From Vitellaria paradoxa (taxonomy: Eukaryota; Streptophyta; Magnoliopsida; Ericales; Sapotaceae): a stretch of 64,000 bases of DNA. The translations under genes were made by a program, and so were the position numbers. This document shows positions 46,697 through 58,848 of the stretch, piece after piece; the first letter of the stretch is position 1; each line of letters opens with the position of its first letter. The stretch lies in NCBI GenBank assembly GCA_019916065.1, contig CM034236.1, forward strand, positions 53,162,690 to 53,226,689. The letters run 5' to 3'. The notes beneath the pieces are model-generated. The model was not told where the DNA came from. It saw only the letters and a program-made list of their open reading frames with translations, and searched no databases.

Positions 46697-49650
46697 AGCA
46701 TTATGTCATGCCTGCCAGAGAAATTTAAGTTCTTCTTTGTGTTGCTGTTTCGTGGATACTTATTTTTCCTTCTTTAAACTTGCAGGGATTGGTTATATTC
46801 AAATATATACATATTAGACTGTTGAAAATGACCACCTGACTGCAGGGCATGCACCCTTGCTTCTTTTCAGCTTTTCCCACATTGCTGGTGCTTGAGGAGT
46901 TATAGAGCTAATATATATATATTTTTAAGTCCTTCGGTTGGGAACACTATTGAGAACCTTTCATGCTCTATGACAGCAACATAATCATGTCAAGGATTTT
47001 TTTTTTTTTTTTTTTGAGGGTTACACAAAGGACATATAATAGGGGAATTCGGAGTACTATAGGAGCTACTTTTGCAGGTTGTTCCGAGAGAATATGTCAA
47101 TAGTTGAACTGTGGTTATGAAGTCAGTTTTAATTCCAGTCAAAGTGTTCTTCTTGCGAAGGTTCATCAGCGGTGGTTGCAGCAAGGGTAAACTCTGCCAA
47201 AACTTAGATGATAATTTTGTTGTGTTGTCTCTTGTGTGCGAGTAAATAACAAGATGTAGTTTACTACCATTTTTAAAAATCAGCTGTGCTTTGCACCGTC
47301 GTGGATCATCTAGACGAGACCGATGCTTGACATTCACAGCCGCGGACAGTGTTGTGGGTAGGAGGGGATCTATTTGTGCTTGACATTTCTCTTCTAAAAA
47401 TCTGTTCTGGATATTAGACATACGTTCTCTAGATGAATAGGCCCATGAATTGAGCTGTTTCAATTTGATTTCCCGTTAGAATTGGAGCTCGATTACGCTT
47501 GGAAGTCTGGACTAAAAAATTTGTGAGTCGATTTAATAAAATAATATATTATATGTATAATATTTTTAACTAAACGATATTATTTTAGTTTAGTAGAACA
47601 ATATGTTTGAATTATTATTATTTATTTGATATATTATATTTAGATTAAAAATGTATTTTGATTGGTTGAATATTTGCGAGTCTAAGTTAGAATTTAATTA
47701 TTTTTTTATTATATGGAGTTAAGTTCAAATATATATAAAAATTCGAGCGAACTCAAAACTTAAATATTAAGGCTCAAAACTTAAATATAAGGCGTTATTT
47801 AGTTTTTTTTTTTTTATTTTTTTTTTTTGTATTGTTTTTTTTTCTATTTTGAGTTCATTTTTTATTTTATTTTTTAAAATAAGGAAAACAGTTCAAATGT
47901 ATTTAGTACTTGTATTTTTAAAATTTATTTTAGAAAAAATGAGTTTACGTATAAAATGAAAAATAATAAAAAGTCATTTTGAGTATTTTAATCTAAAATA
48001 AGAAATATCTTAAAATAAGAAAAATAGAATATTTTTTATTTTTTTTACTTTGAGATTTTTAAAATATAAAATACATAAAACAAAAAATAGAACCAAAAAA
48101 AAAAAAAACGAAGTGCCACCTAATTGGTGCATTCCACAGCTGGAGGGATAATTTCTTGGGGGCTGGCCAAGGGCTCATCAGCTGGCTTGGAATATGTACC
48201 AGACAAGATCACAACATTAGATAAATGTGAATATTAGACCATTTAACAATTGAAATCTCTGGATCAATAATTGTATGACTAATGAGCGGTGTGTTTTTCT
48301 TCTTTGTACTTTGATGATTCTCCCACTCTCCTTTTTTTTTTTTTTGCAAAATAAATATGCTTTATAATTTATACATGTACCTTTCAAAAAAAAATTATAT
48401 ATGGATTAGTAATAACTCGCATGGTTTTAACTTTTTCTAATCCAAAATAATGTTATAATATCCTAATATTTTTTTTTATAAAACTCTTATTGTTAATAAA
48501 TTTGAAATGATGTTTAAGATTTGTAAACTAATTACTTTAAAATAAAAAATTATTAAAAATACATATTTACCTCTGTAATATTTATTTTAATGTTTTACCT
48601 ACAATTCAAACTCGCTTAGGTGGAAAGGAGCATATCTAGTACAAATTTAATTTTGTATATTTTAAATATTTTTTTAAGCATAAGAGAAGAATATGAATTT
48701 ATATAATTAGCAGAGTTAGGATTTAGTGGCTTTGCATGTTTTAAATTTATGAACTTAATCATAGCACTAATGGGAGTGTTCTTTTTGATTAATTTTGATT
48801 AATCCAACCCTCTTGTTATTAAAAAATAGGAGTTTTAGTATGATGAGAAAAAGAAAAGGAAGTAAAAGATAAAATAACATGCTACTCATAATTATGATCA
48901 TACAATGTTGTACAAATAAAAAAAAAAACTATTTTGATAGGAAATGAATATATCTACATATCTTTCACTCATATTTATAAGATGATAAAATATGACAAAA
49001 ACTATGTCAAAAATTGATTCACGTAAGAATGGACACATTGGTTCACATAAGAATACAAGTAAAATACCAAAGATAATTATTCGTGTTTAAGTAAATTTTA
49101 GTAATACTACCATGGTTATTATAGATGTAAGAGGTTTAGTGATTTTTTTGGTCTTCTGTCATTGCCTATGGATTTAGGGTACAAGAAGAGCAGCGGCAGA
49201 CGCAAGAAGGGACAAGGGAGGTCAACTGATCCCATTAGAAATAAAAATTTTATAGGAAATAGTGTAATTTTTAAGGTATTTTTATAATTTTACCCCTTAA
49301 AATTTTTTTCCAAAATAAATTGCACTAATATCTCAAACAATCTACAAGTTTTGCCTTTACTTTTATGTTCACTACATTATCTTTTATACATTGTGTGCAA
49401 GTGTAAATTTATAGGAATAGTATAATTTTGAGGTATTTTTGTAATTTGTCCTATAAAATATTTTTCGCAAAATAAATTGCCCCAATATTTTAAACAATTT
49501 ACAAGTTTTACCCTTATTTTTATGTCAGGCACACTAGCTATTTTCTTTTAATACATTGTGTGCAAGTGTAAATTTATAGAAATAATGTAATTCTTAAGGT
49601 ATTTTTATAATTTTGGCTCATGAAATATTTTTCTCAAAATAAATTACTCT
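45226..49650 (+). repeat. 4.4-kb tandem duplication, downstream copy
   Basis: The second copy of the segment described at 40784-45207. It carries the intact UMP1 exons 3 and 4 and continues beyond the point where the upstream copy stops, through the whole hAT MITE and into unique DNA, so it is the copy that joins normally to the right-hand flank. The left flank joins normally only to the upstream copy. That arrangement is what a true tandem duplication, or two haplotype contigs laid end to end, would give. Confidence 0.95.
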
Positions 49651-49797
49651 AATATTTTAAACAATTTGTAAGTTTTGCTCTTATCTTTATGTCAAGCACG
49701 TTACCCATTACCTTTTAATACGTATAATATATAGGTATAAATTTATTTATACTTGTCGGTTTAATTTCAGTGGGCAGAAATCTTAGATCCGCCGCTG
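49191..49797 (+). mobile_element. hAT-type MITE, complete, 8-bp target duplication AAGAAGAG
   Basis: A 607-bp non-coding element begins CAGCGGCAGAC and ends GATCCGCCGCTG (complement CAGCGGCGGATC). Perfect 8-bp repeats AAGAAGAG flank it (49183-49190 and 49798-49805). Inside are three diverged repeats of about 180 bases sharing AAAATAAATTGC, AACAATTTACAAGTTTT and CATTGTGTGCAAGTGTAA. Its termini resemble those of 24953-25353 (CACTGGCGGAT), suggesting one superfamily. Confidence 0.85.
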
Positions 49798-49805
49798 AAG
49801 AAGAG

Positions 49806-50342
49806 ACATTTTTCCTGATCAAACCACAGTGAAAAATGCTATTCGAACAACAGTGGGAAGGTATGCAAATATTAACAGTGTAAAATTTAGTTTAATTCAA
49901 AATGTGCATGCATTAATCGCTAAGATGGCAGTGCTACGTCACTTGCAATGCGTTTAGCGTTTCTCAAAAAAATGAGAAAGAAAAAAAAATTGTGTTTTTT
50001 TTTTTCGAGATGCCTGGTATATTTTTTTTTTGATTAAAAAAAGACAACGGGCTTTGCGAATTAAAAAAGGACTAAAAAGAGAAGTTTTAGGAATTTTGGC
50101 TGCGCAGCCCACTTTAGCGTTTCCTCTCCACTGTAAGACCCCATCACCTGAAGAGAAAAATGCAACACGTTTCTCTCCTCCGATGATCCAGAAACCCTAG
50201 ATTTGCTCTCCGCTTTCCATGAAAGCCTAAAATTTTTCCAAACACCATTTCCCATGGATCAGAAGACGCTCCCGGCCTCACTCTACACCCACCTCTCAGA
50301 ACCCTAGCATCGTCCATCGTAACGTAACCTCCGCTCCTTCCC
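49806..50342 (+). other. upstream region and leader of the eIF2B-delta gene
   Basis: About 540 bases between the MITE and the start codon. An inverted TGGGCT (AGCCCA) is at 50106-50111. GC content rises sharply after about 50150, as expected on entering a 5' leader and first exon. No TATA box is obvious, which suits a housekeeping promoter. Confidence 0.45.
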
Positions 50343-53300
50343 ATGGACACCCGCCGTGTTCCCCTGTGCCCTAAAGTGCGCCAGGTGGGGTTCTTCGCCC
50401 CCGGAGCCCCGCCTGCCCGGACCCAATCTTCCCCGCCCGGGCCGTCTTCTTCTTCCCCCCCGGTCTCCGACATCTCTCCCTCCGGCAATTCCCTCTCTCC
50501 GGTCATGATTCCCCCTCCGCCCCTGTCCGACGTCGCCCGTCACGTTCAGTACCCCACGGCACCCCTCTCACCCTTTCGTCGACCCTCCGCCGGCGAGTCG
50601 ATTCCCGTCGGCAGCTACAACCACTCCGAATTCACCTCCCCGACGGCCTTACTTGGGGAATTCTCGGACGATGCACCCTCACCGGGGTGGGGGCACAGGG
50701 GCAATTCGGGAAAATTTGCTTCCTCACTTCCTAGTGGCGGATTCGATTTCGCAGCTGCCAAGGCTAATAATTTTCCGGCAAGTAGTTTGACGACGGTGTC
50801 AGTGGTCAACATGCCTCCTGGTATATCTAGTGTTCTTTTCATGCACATGTACAATTATATAACTTTGTCTATTTTATGTGTTTGTGTACAATATTTTTGA
50901 ATTTGAACGGTAACTTATTCTCATTGTGTTGGAGTGCAGAGACTTCTGAAAAAAAAAATAAAATAAAAAATAAAAATCTTTAGAAGAAAAGAAGGGTTAC
51001 GATATATTGAATGGTTAAGAGCAGATGATTGAGTATAGTTTTAACTTTTGATTCATCACTACCAGTTTACCGAGAAAGATTGGATACCCATATTTTTCAT
51101 GCTGCTACAGTCTTTTTTTCCCCCTTCCTTTTCAAGCACCTATATGTTTGGAATGGAAGTTGCTAAAAGGAAACAGAACAAAGAATGCCAGCTGTCTTCC
51201 AATTAGTAAACGTGCAATTAGGATTTGCTACAATGCTTTAATTGGTGTTGGAATATCTTGTCGCTAAAACAAAATGCAGCATAACGGCATTTCTAAGCCG
51301 CATACGTCATAGATAAATTTCCGCGTGTAATTGTCGAGTTGTGGATAGGGGGAAGTACAGTAAATCAGACTGCTTTAATTGTTATCAAATAATAACTGAA
51401 TGAACTTCGTACATTTAGGAATTGATTTTCAGTACATAGCTACTGTTAGGACCGGTGTTTTGAGACTCATGGTATTGGTGCAACCGTGGGGAATTAAAAT
51501 GTAATGTTGTATATATATACATATATTTTTCTGGTAGGAATATTGTGATGTCATAGTTACGTAATAGATATTTTAAAATAATAACCCTAAATACATGTAT
51601 GTTTAAAATAAAAAAATTTACAATAAACCCCCAAAAATTTAATGTTCCAACACATTTCTAAATTTTATTTCCTTGATTTTTAGGATAAAAAAAAAATCAT
51701 ATGAATTGATGGTGTTAATTATAACAGAAAAGCAGTGTACGTACAAGAGCACATGCCACAAACAAAGCATTAATTTTATTTTAGCAGCTCACACGGTACA
51801 GATGGTGGCATGCTCTGTTAGCATGGTTCTGCAAATTTAACAGCAAAAGCACGACCAATGAATCAAGTATAAAATTTATACGGAACTCCAAAGTACTGTG
51901 TGCAGCTTCAAGGCTCAAGCACCCAAGAAAAGCGAATAAAATTTTACTTCAACCATCAAATTCAAATAAGAATAAGTTAGGCCAGCTAAATACCCTAAAA
52001 TACTAAAAATTGATTCAATAATTTCTATATTAATTTTCAGAATCGCAATAAAATGTTGAATAAAAATTGGAGTGTAGTAAGCAAAAATAGAATTACGAAA
52101 ATGAATGAAGAGCTTGTCTTTGGAGAAGAAGTATTAAAAAAAAAAAAAAAAATCTTTAAAGAAATTATAAGAAAATTTCAGCTTGCACCTTCTCAAGAAA
52201 GTCAATTTTCACCACTGAGTCTTGATTTTGATCTTTCTGGTTGAATGCAGCTTTCCCCGAAAAAAGGATTCAAAAGCTTTATTTACTGAAAAAGATGGAG
52301 GGCTATCAGTGGAAGTGCAAAAGGAACAATCTGCGAGTTCAAAGCCTCTAAAAAAAAAAACCTCCAAGGCTGAAAGACGTGCCCTTCAAGAGGCTCAGCG
52401 AGCTGCAAAAGCTGCAGCAAAAGGTGCTTCTTTTTCTCTTTTGTTCTCATAAATATTAATGGAAGTCAATTCCTTCGTAGGTCTTTTGTGATCAAGTTTG
52501 GAATTTTAGCCAAATTTGGATAAGTAGATCTCATATGCTGGCGATCTGTATGTCTTGGCTCATGAGATAGGAATTATGCTTTCTAAGTAGCATTCCTAAC
52601 CGTTCAGAGCTATACTGTTTTTTCCTTTCAATTTCTAATTTTCTGTTTACTGTGTATGAATTGCTCAACATATTAGTATATGAATTTTTGGAATTATTTT
52701 ATGATTGTATAATGAAGAAACAGCAAGGCCTTCAAGAAGCAGTGGAGCATTTTGGTTTTCAGGATGCCATATTTATCCGTTTCACGAGATGATAAAATAT
52801 GAAACCATAGAAATCTTGATAAAGTTTTCTATTTCTCATCTTACATAAGAAAGTTCCTTTCTTCGTTGGAAGACTTTGATAGAATTACTGTGCAGGAGAA
52901 GTTTGTAAAATATGATCTCCTCCTAATGTAATCATAGGGGGACATAATGTGAGGCTCGTGTTTTTTTGTCCATAATATGTATCAGTTTAGTCGGCAATGA
53001 AAAGGTTTTTGAATTTGAGTAACAGAATATGCAATGGACAGCGCACTATTCCTTGGACTTGCAACAGTCTACAGATTTGGGAAACCTTTCTCCTCCGGAG
53101 AAAATTCTTTTGTTTTAAGTTAAAAAACAAATTTTAGCTTGAAAATAAGCAACCTTACCTCAAGGCTACCTTTGTCTTTCTTCTTCTTAGCAAGTGGCGA
53201 TTAGCATTAGGTTCCACCTGGTAAGAATCTTTACCTTCCTGCTCAATATGTTCCCGTTTTAGCCTTTCAATACCTAAAACAATAGATGGTCTATCTAGGC

Positions 53301-56300
53301 ATGATTTAATACTGGTACCCAAAGGGGAAGTTGCGTAAACCTAAACCGTAATACCTGAGCTACTTTCTTTTTTTTGATGAATAAATAAATTTCTCTAAAA
53401 GGCTCAAGGGAATGTAGCCATGAGTACAAAAAGAGACCCTCCTGACTATATGGTCATAGGTTTCAACAAAGTTTGAACCACCCCCCCCCCCCCCCCAAAA
53501 CAAAAAAAAAAAAAACACCCAACTGTACAAGCAAGATAAAAGCAAAATCTCATTATGTGAGAAGGCATCTCTTGACTTGGAATGTTCTCATATTTGTTTC
53601 TTTCCATACGACCCAAAAGACACATAAATGAGCTAAATTTCAGGCCTTACTTCTGCTTGAGCTCGGCTTGCAACCACATCAAGTTAAAAAAAAAAAATTC
53701 TTTACGTCTCTGGGAAAGCTCCATTTCACCCCGAAGCTGGAGAGAAGTATATCCCACAGCTTTGTCCATAGTCCATTGATAGTGTATGAGAATGTGCTGG
53801 TTGATGCATTCTTTTTTTACACAATCATCTATTTGACAAACCATTCCCTTTTGCTTGAAGATCGTCAAGAATGAGGATTTTTCCTCTAAACTGCACATTA
53901 CACAAAAAAGGACACTTAGTTACCCCGAGATCTCGATATTTTTACCCAAGGAATCCACCTCCCAACTGCCTCTTACCTTCTTGTAATAGGAGCTCACTTG
54001 AACTTCCCTTTACTAGAAGCCACATTTTTCTCTAAGTCCTTACCGCCCTCTACCATTGTGTCATGCGGTAAAACCAAAAATTCTGTAATTGTTCAATTCC
54101 CAATCAAATAATTTCTTATCAGGATCACATTCCAAGTCCCATTTTGGCCCTGCACTACCATGCAAGCCTGTACTGTCACATCCTGATCCACTGTCAGATT
54201 TTAGATATCTGGAAATAGATCAATGAATCTTACTTCGTCCTTCCATTTATCCTTCCAAAAATTGGTCTTGTCCATTCTGCCAACTTGCCGTAATAGATGG
54301 TCTGTGAAATCTGGCTTTTTGTTTTACCTTTCTATAAACTCGTCCTAGTTGATTAGAGCAACTAATAGAACTCCATCCTCCCCATTAATCCCAAATGTGG
54401 TTGAAATTACCTTCCTCCACAATCTTCTCTTTGGAATGCAAATCTCCACTGAGCTACCGTTGCAAGTGATCATAGGGTTTCTTAACTGTTTTTAGTACAA
54501 AATTAAATTTTGGATCTGCCTTGTGCGGAAGCAATTATGCTTCTTTAAATGCTTGTGTGGATACAATTGTTATCAATTGTAGTCACTGGATATAGCATTT
54601 GGATATTCATTTGATGGAGTATAATAACCCTTTTTTCATTTATGGTTTAAAAATGTGTATCTAGCTGAAGGAAGTAAGGCGCCTGCAGCTGCTTCTGGGG
54701 TGGCAAATGCAAAGCCATCTAAAGTTGCGAAGGCTCCTTCACAAAAGAATGATAGTTCTTTGATTGCAACTCCTGAGAAAAAGGAGGTGATCGTCCACTA
54801 GACAAAGACAGGAAGAAAGATGTTCCCCATCCACGTATGCAATTTGACGACAAGAGCCGTGTGGAGAAGGCCAAAAAGCGGTCTGTTGTTGTACCGACTG
54901 AAGCCAGGAACAGAGTTGAATTGTTTAGGCATTTACCTCAATATGAACATGGAACACGGCTACCCGGCCTCGAATTAAAGGTTTTTGAACTTGATGCAGT
55001 CCATCCTGCCATTTACAAGGTATTTCTTAGCAATAATCAGATTTTCACCATCGAATACATCCACTCAAGTTTTATGATAATTCAGAGGCCATTAATATTT
55101 CCAGTTTGAGTGATCAGTTTTCAAACGTTTCAACTCAATTTTATTTGCTCAAATTATGCATTGATATCTTCCAAAATCTGATTAATTATATGATTCCATC
55201 TCGAAACTGCTTGGGGAAGGAAGGCACATTGGCAAACGACCAACAATGCATATAGTGGTAACTGTGACCTAGATCTAGCTTATAATATTCTAACTACATT
55301 TATTTATCTTATACCTTTTATCAGGTTGGTTTAGGTATTTAGCTGGAGATATCTCTGGTGGTAATGCCCGTTGTATCGCAATGCTTCAAGCATTCCAGGA
55401 GTCAATTAAGGACTACTCGACCCCACCTGAAAAGGCTCTCGTCAGAGACTTGACTGCAAAAATTAATTGTTACGTTTCATTTCTTATTGAATGCAGGCCC
55501 CTTTCAATCAGCATGGGTAATGCAATTAGGTTTCTTAAGACTAGAATTGCCAAGTTACCTTTGACTCTGTCTGAATCAGAAGCAAAAACAACTCTTCTCT
55601 CGGATATTGATCATTTTATAAATGAGAAGATAATACTGGCAGATAAAGTGATAGTCGGGCATGCTGTGACAAAAATCAGGGATGGGATGTTCTTCTCACA
55701 TATGGGTCATCCTCTGCTGTTGAAATGATTCTATTACATGCCCATGAGCTTGGCAAACAATTCCGGGTTGTGGTTGTTGATTCTCGTCCAAAGCTTGAAG
55801 GGCGTCTATTACTCCGTAGGTTGGTGGGGAAGGGTCTTAGCTGTACATACACTCATTTAAATGCTGTTCTTATATCATGCATGAAGTCACTCGAGTTTTT
55901 CTGGGGGCTTCATCAGTATTGTCCAATGGAACAGTTTACTCGAGGGTTGGGACCGCATGTGTTGCTATGGTTGCTCATGAATTCCATGTTCCAGTCTTAG
56001 TGTGCTGTGAAGCATACAAATTTCACGAGAGAGTGCAGCTTGATTCTATTTGCTCTAATGAACTTGGTATGCTTTCTGTCGGCAATTGACAATGTAAATT
56101 AATAGAATTAAAGTGTCCTCCAATCGCTTAACAGTTCAGTATCTGTCCTGCAGGTGATCCAGATGCAGTTTCAAAGGTTTCTGGTAGGAAGGAATCAACT
56201 ATTTGGATGATTGGGCTACCAGTGAAAATCTACAGCTTCTGAAATCTGATGTAAGCTGTATATTATGCTTAATCCGCAGTTATTAGTTTTCCCCATCTGA

Positions 56301-56637
56301 CAATGTGGCCTCAATTTTTTTTTTTTAAATGAAATTGTGACAGTTACGATGCAACACCTTCAGATTATGTCTCGATGATTATCACGGATTATGGGATGGT
56401 AAGTCCGATTCTGATTTTTTTTTGGGTAGTGGAATGCCTCGAATTTTGCGTGTTTTGGGCAATTTATATTTTTGGATTTCACTAACCAAAATACAAGAAT
56501 GAGCGGTATACTGTCATCTATTTATTATTGGCTTGTCAATTTTAATGCCTCTGTGTGCGTGTGTGTGTGTCCAGGTCCCACCTACAAGTGTTCCTGTCAT
56601 TGTTCGAGAATACAGGAGGGAACATCTTTGGATATAG
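50343..56637 (+). CDS. eIF2B-delta: translation initiation factor eIF2B subunit delta, seven exons, with indels
   Basis: Exons are 50343-50820, 52251-52423, 54665-55019, 55325-56066, 56154-56250, 56344-56398 and 56575-56637 (TAG), all with GT-AG borders; about 654 residues, the usual plant length. The N-terminal part is Pro/Ser-rich ([28 protein letters not shown]), then a Lys/Ala-rich linker ([20 protein letters not shown]), then the IF-2B domain ([70 protein letters not shown]) and the terminal [11 protein letters not shown]. Delta belongs to the alpha-beta-delta regulatory subcomplex of the cytosolic nucleotide exchange factor for eIF2. The frame breaks seven times by single bases: one missing near 52260, 54787, 55334, 55684, 55868 and 56195, one extra near 56242. 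No substitution stop is seen, so residual sequence error is as likely as a pseudogene. Confidence 0.92.
53480..54490 (-). mobile_element. LINE fragment in intron 2 of eIF2B-delta
   Basis: On the minus strand, pieces of an L1-like pol C-terminal region appear in order: [19 protein letters not shown] (about 54275-54210), a zf-RVT-like segment with [15 protein letters not shown] (about 53810-53770), and the Trp-containing tail toward 53520. Stops and frame changes are frequent. The right edge is placed near 54490 by loss of similarity and is approximate. Near 53483 there is a C run followed by an A run. It differs from the LINE at 14115-23333. Confidence 0.65.
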
Positions 56638-58410
56638 TGATTAGTTTCTGGTTCGTGGAAGCTTCTCAAATTTTGCCCTTGCTAAAATGGATCTTCTACT
56701 GGCCGCATATGAGAGTGGGACGATGAGATAATTACATTTGAGTAAACGAAATTCCTTCCAATTCACCCTTCCAGAATAATGCTTCATGCCTCAGCCAGCA
56801 CTTCTGTTGTTTTGGATTTTTTTTTTTTTTTTTTTAATTTTGGCCTTCCCCTGACTCAGTGAAGAGTGCAATTGACAGGATTGACAGGCCTCTCCGGGCA
56901 GTTTTGGGGAATTTTCAATGCTGTGGTCAACCTCTTTTCCCCAAGACTAGACAATTTTGTGGCAATTTCCCAATGCTTTCTTTCATGTTTCAGAAATGTT
57001 TTGAAAATGAATTTGTAATTCAAAAAATATGTTTGGTGATTATGATCCAAAATTTAATTTTAAAAAGTGAATAATCAAAAAAAAAAAAAAAAAAAGGAAC
57101 GCATGTAGAATTCAAAATAAAATATATGCATAAGTTAATGGCGCGTTGGCATGCTATGAAACAGAGACAAAAAAAGAAAAGCATTTTGGAAACACAACAT
57201 CTTCATGATGTTCTCAGATTTTCTAGTTTGATTGTTCCTAGTTTTTGGAAAGCAAGAGCAAACTAAAAGTTGTTTCAGCAAATGAAATAAAAAAAAAAAA
57301 AAAAAAAAACTGTTTCTGAAATAAATAACCAAACTTGATATCAGCGTATAATGCATATAGATAATGGGTTGTAGATTGGCCATCTTGCTGCACAAATTTG
57401 AGCCTTTTTTTTTTTTGGGTTTTGACGGGCACCATTTTGAGTTAGACATGCATTGCTCTTTGCTCATTTCAGTTGATACTGGCCTTCTGGTCCTGGTTGT
57501 AGATGGCTCAAACTAGGCAAGAATTTGCACAAACACAGCGAATTTGACCGTCTAATATTATGTTTCGACTCCATTTGAAGTGACCAAAAAAAAAAAAAAA
57601 ATTCTAAAATGAAATAAAAAATACTAAAAAAACGTTAAAAATTATTCACTTTTATTTTACTGCACAAATTACGAACTTATAATTTATCTTACTTTATCTT
57701 ATTTAACTTCATTTTTTGTCACTTTAAATACACCCGTAAATGCATCATTTATTATGGACCGCCAACCATTTGAAATGGGGCTAGCTCTCCCTCTGCTAGC
57801 CAGGGGTCCATTTGCTAAAACCTAACAGAATAATGAAAATATACTCACTGGAAGTCACTCAAAAAACCAGTAACAATTTACATTTGCCTATAATACCAGA
57901 ATCACAAAAATATAAATCACAGGAGGGCATATTTACCTTTTTAAATGGAAGTACGGAAACGAGGAAGGAGTGAGAAGCGCTAATCTTCAACATAACTGTA
58001 CTTCTGAGCTAGGATCGGTTAAAATGTACATTCTGGATCCTTCAGAACTCCCAAGTTTCAGGTAATTTGTGGTTCAAAGTTCTATACAGCATTATGAATT
58101 CTGGGTAACTTTTGGAAATGGGAAAAAGGGGGGGGGGGAATTGTAACAAGACACAGGAGGCTGGAAGAACTACTGCTCCTCGCAATTGACTGGACATTTT
58201 TTAAATGAAAACCCAAAATCTTAAAGCCATTAACTTCGATTAGCCATCATAAAATTCAAATGGTAGCATGTTATGAAAATCCTAAAGTTCTCATTAATGT
58301 CCTCTATTCATTCAGCAATCAAACGTCCATTTCTTTACAAGTACAAACCCTATATTGCCAAACAGACAAAAATGCCTCTCTTAGTCTGCCAAATTTCAAA
58401 AAGATATAAC
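56638..58410. other. intergenic region between convergent genes
   Basis: Probable 3' untranslated sequence of eIF2B-delta (first few hundred bases) and of the cytochrome b561 gene (last few hundred, minus strand). Long A or T homopolymers are at 56816-56836, 57078-57095 and 57290-57309. A Tourist-like family copy in reverse orientation lies at about 57575-57735 (TTATTCACTTTTATTTTACT, ACAAATTACGAACTTATAAT). No gene recognised. Confidence 0.5.
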
Positions 58411-58810
58411 TCATGGCTCCATTGATGCCCTGAAAATGTCACCTTTGCCATTCACAGGAGAAATAACCGCAAGAATTAGAAAACCACCGAGAACAACAAT
58501 CAAGACACCCAGCGAGTTCACTAACAATGCCTCCGTAGAATAGCGTGATATAACCTGGTTTGTTTGAAGGAATGTGGCTTTTTCTAGGATACCTGTAGTG
58601 CAAGTAGCAACTGCGAGGGCATAGATATAAACCCCAAAAAATACATGCCACGGTATCAGGGTGGATCTGCTGTTTCTCGAACCACCTGGATACCAAAAGG
58701 TTGCAAATCCAGCAGCCCACTGTCCACAAGAAATAATTGCAAAAATTGAATTTAAATGATGTGATTTTTGAAGCTACTCATCCTTCAAAACAAAATATGG
58801 AGGCCCCCCG

Positions 58811-58848
<38 letters not shown>

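Noticed and set aside
50144..50543. Minus-strand open frames, Gly/Arg-rich
   Set aside because: They are antisense to the GC-rich first exon of eIF2B-delta, whose sense frame has clear family similarity.
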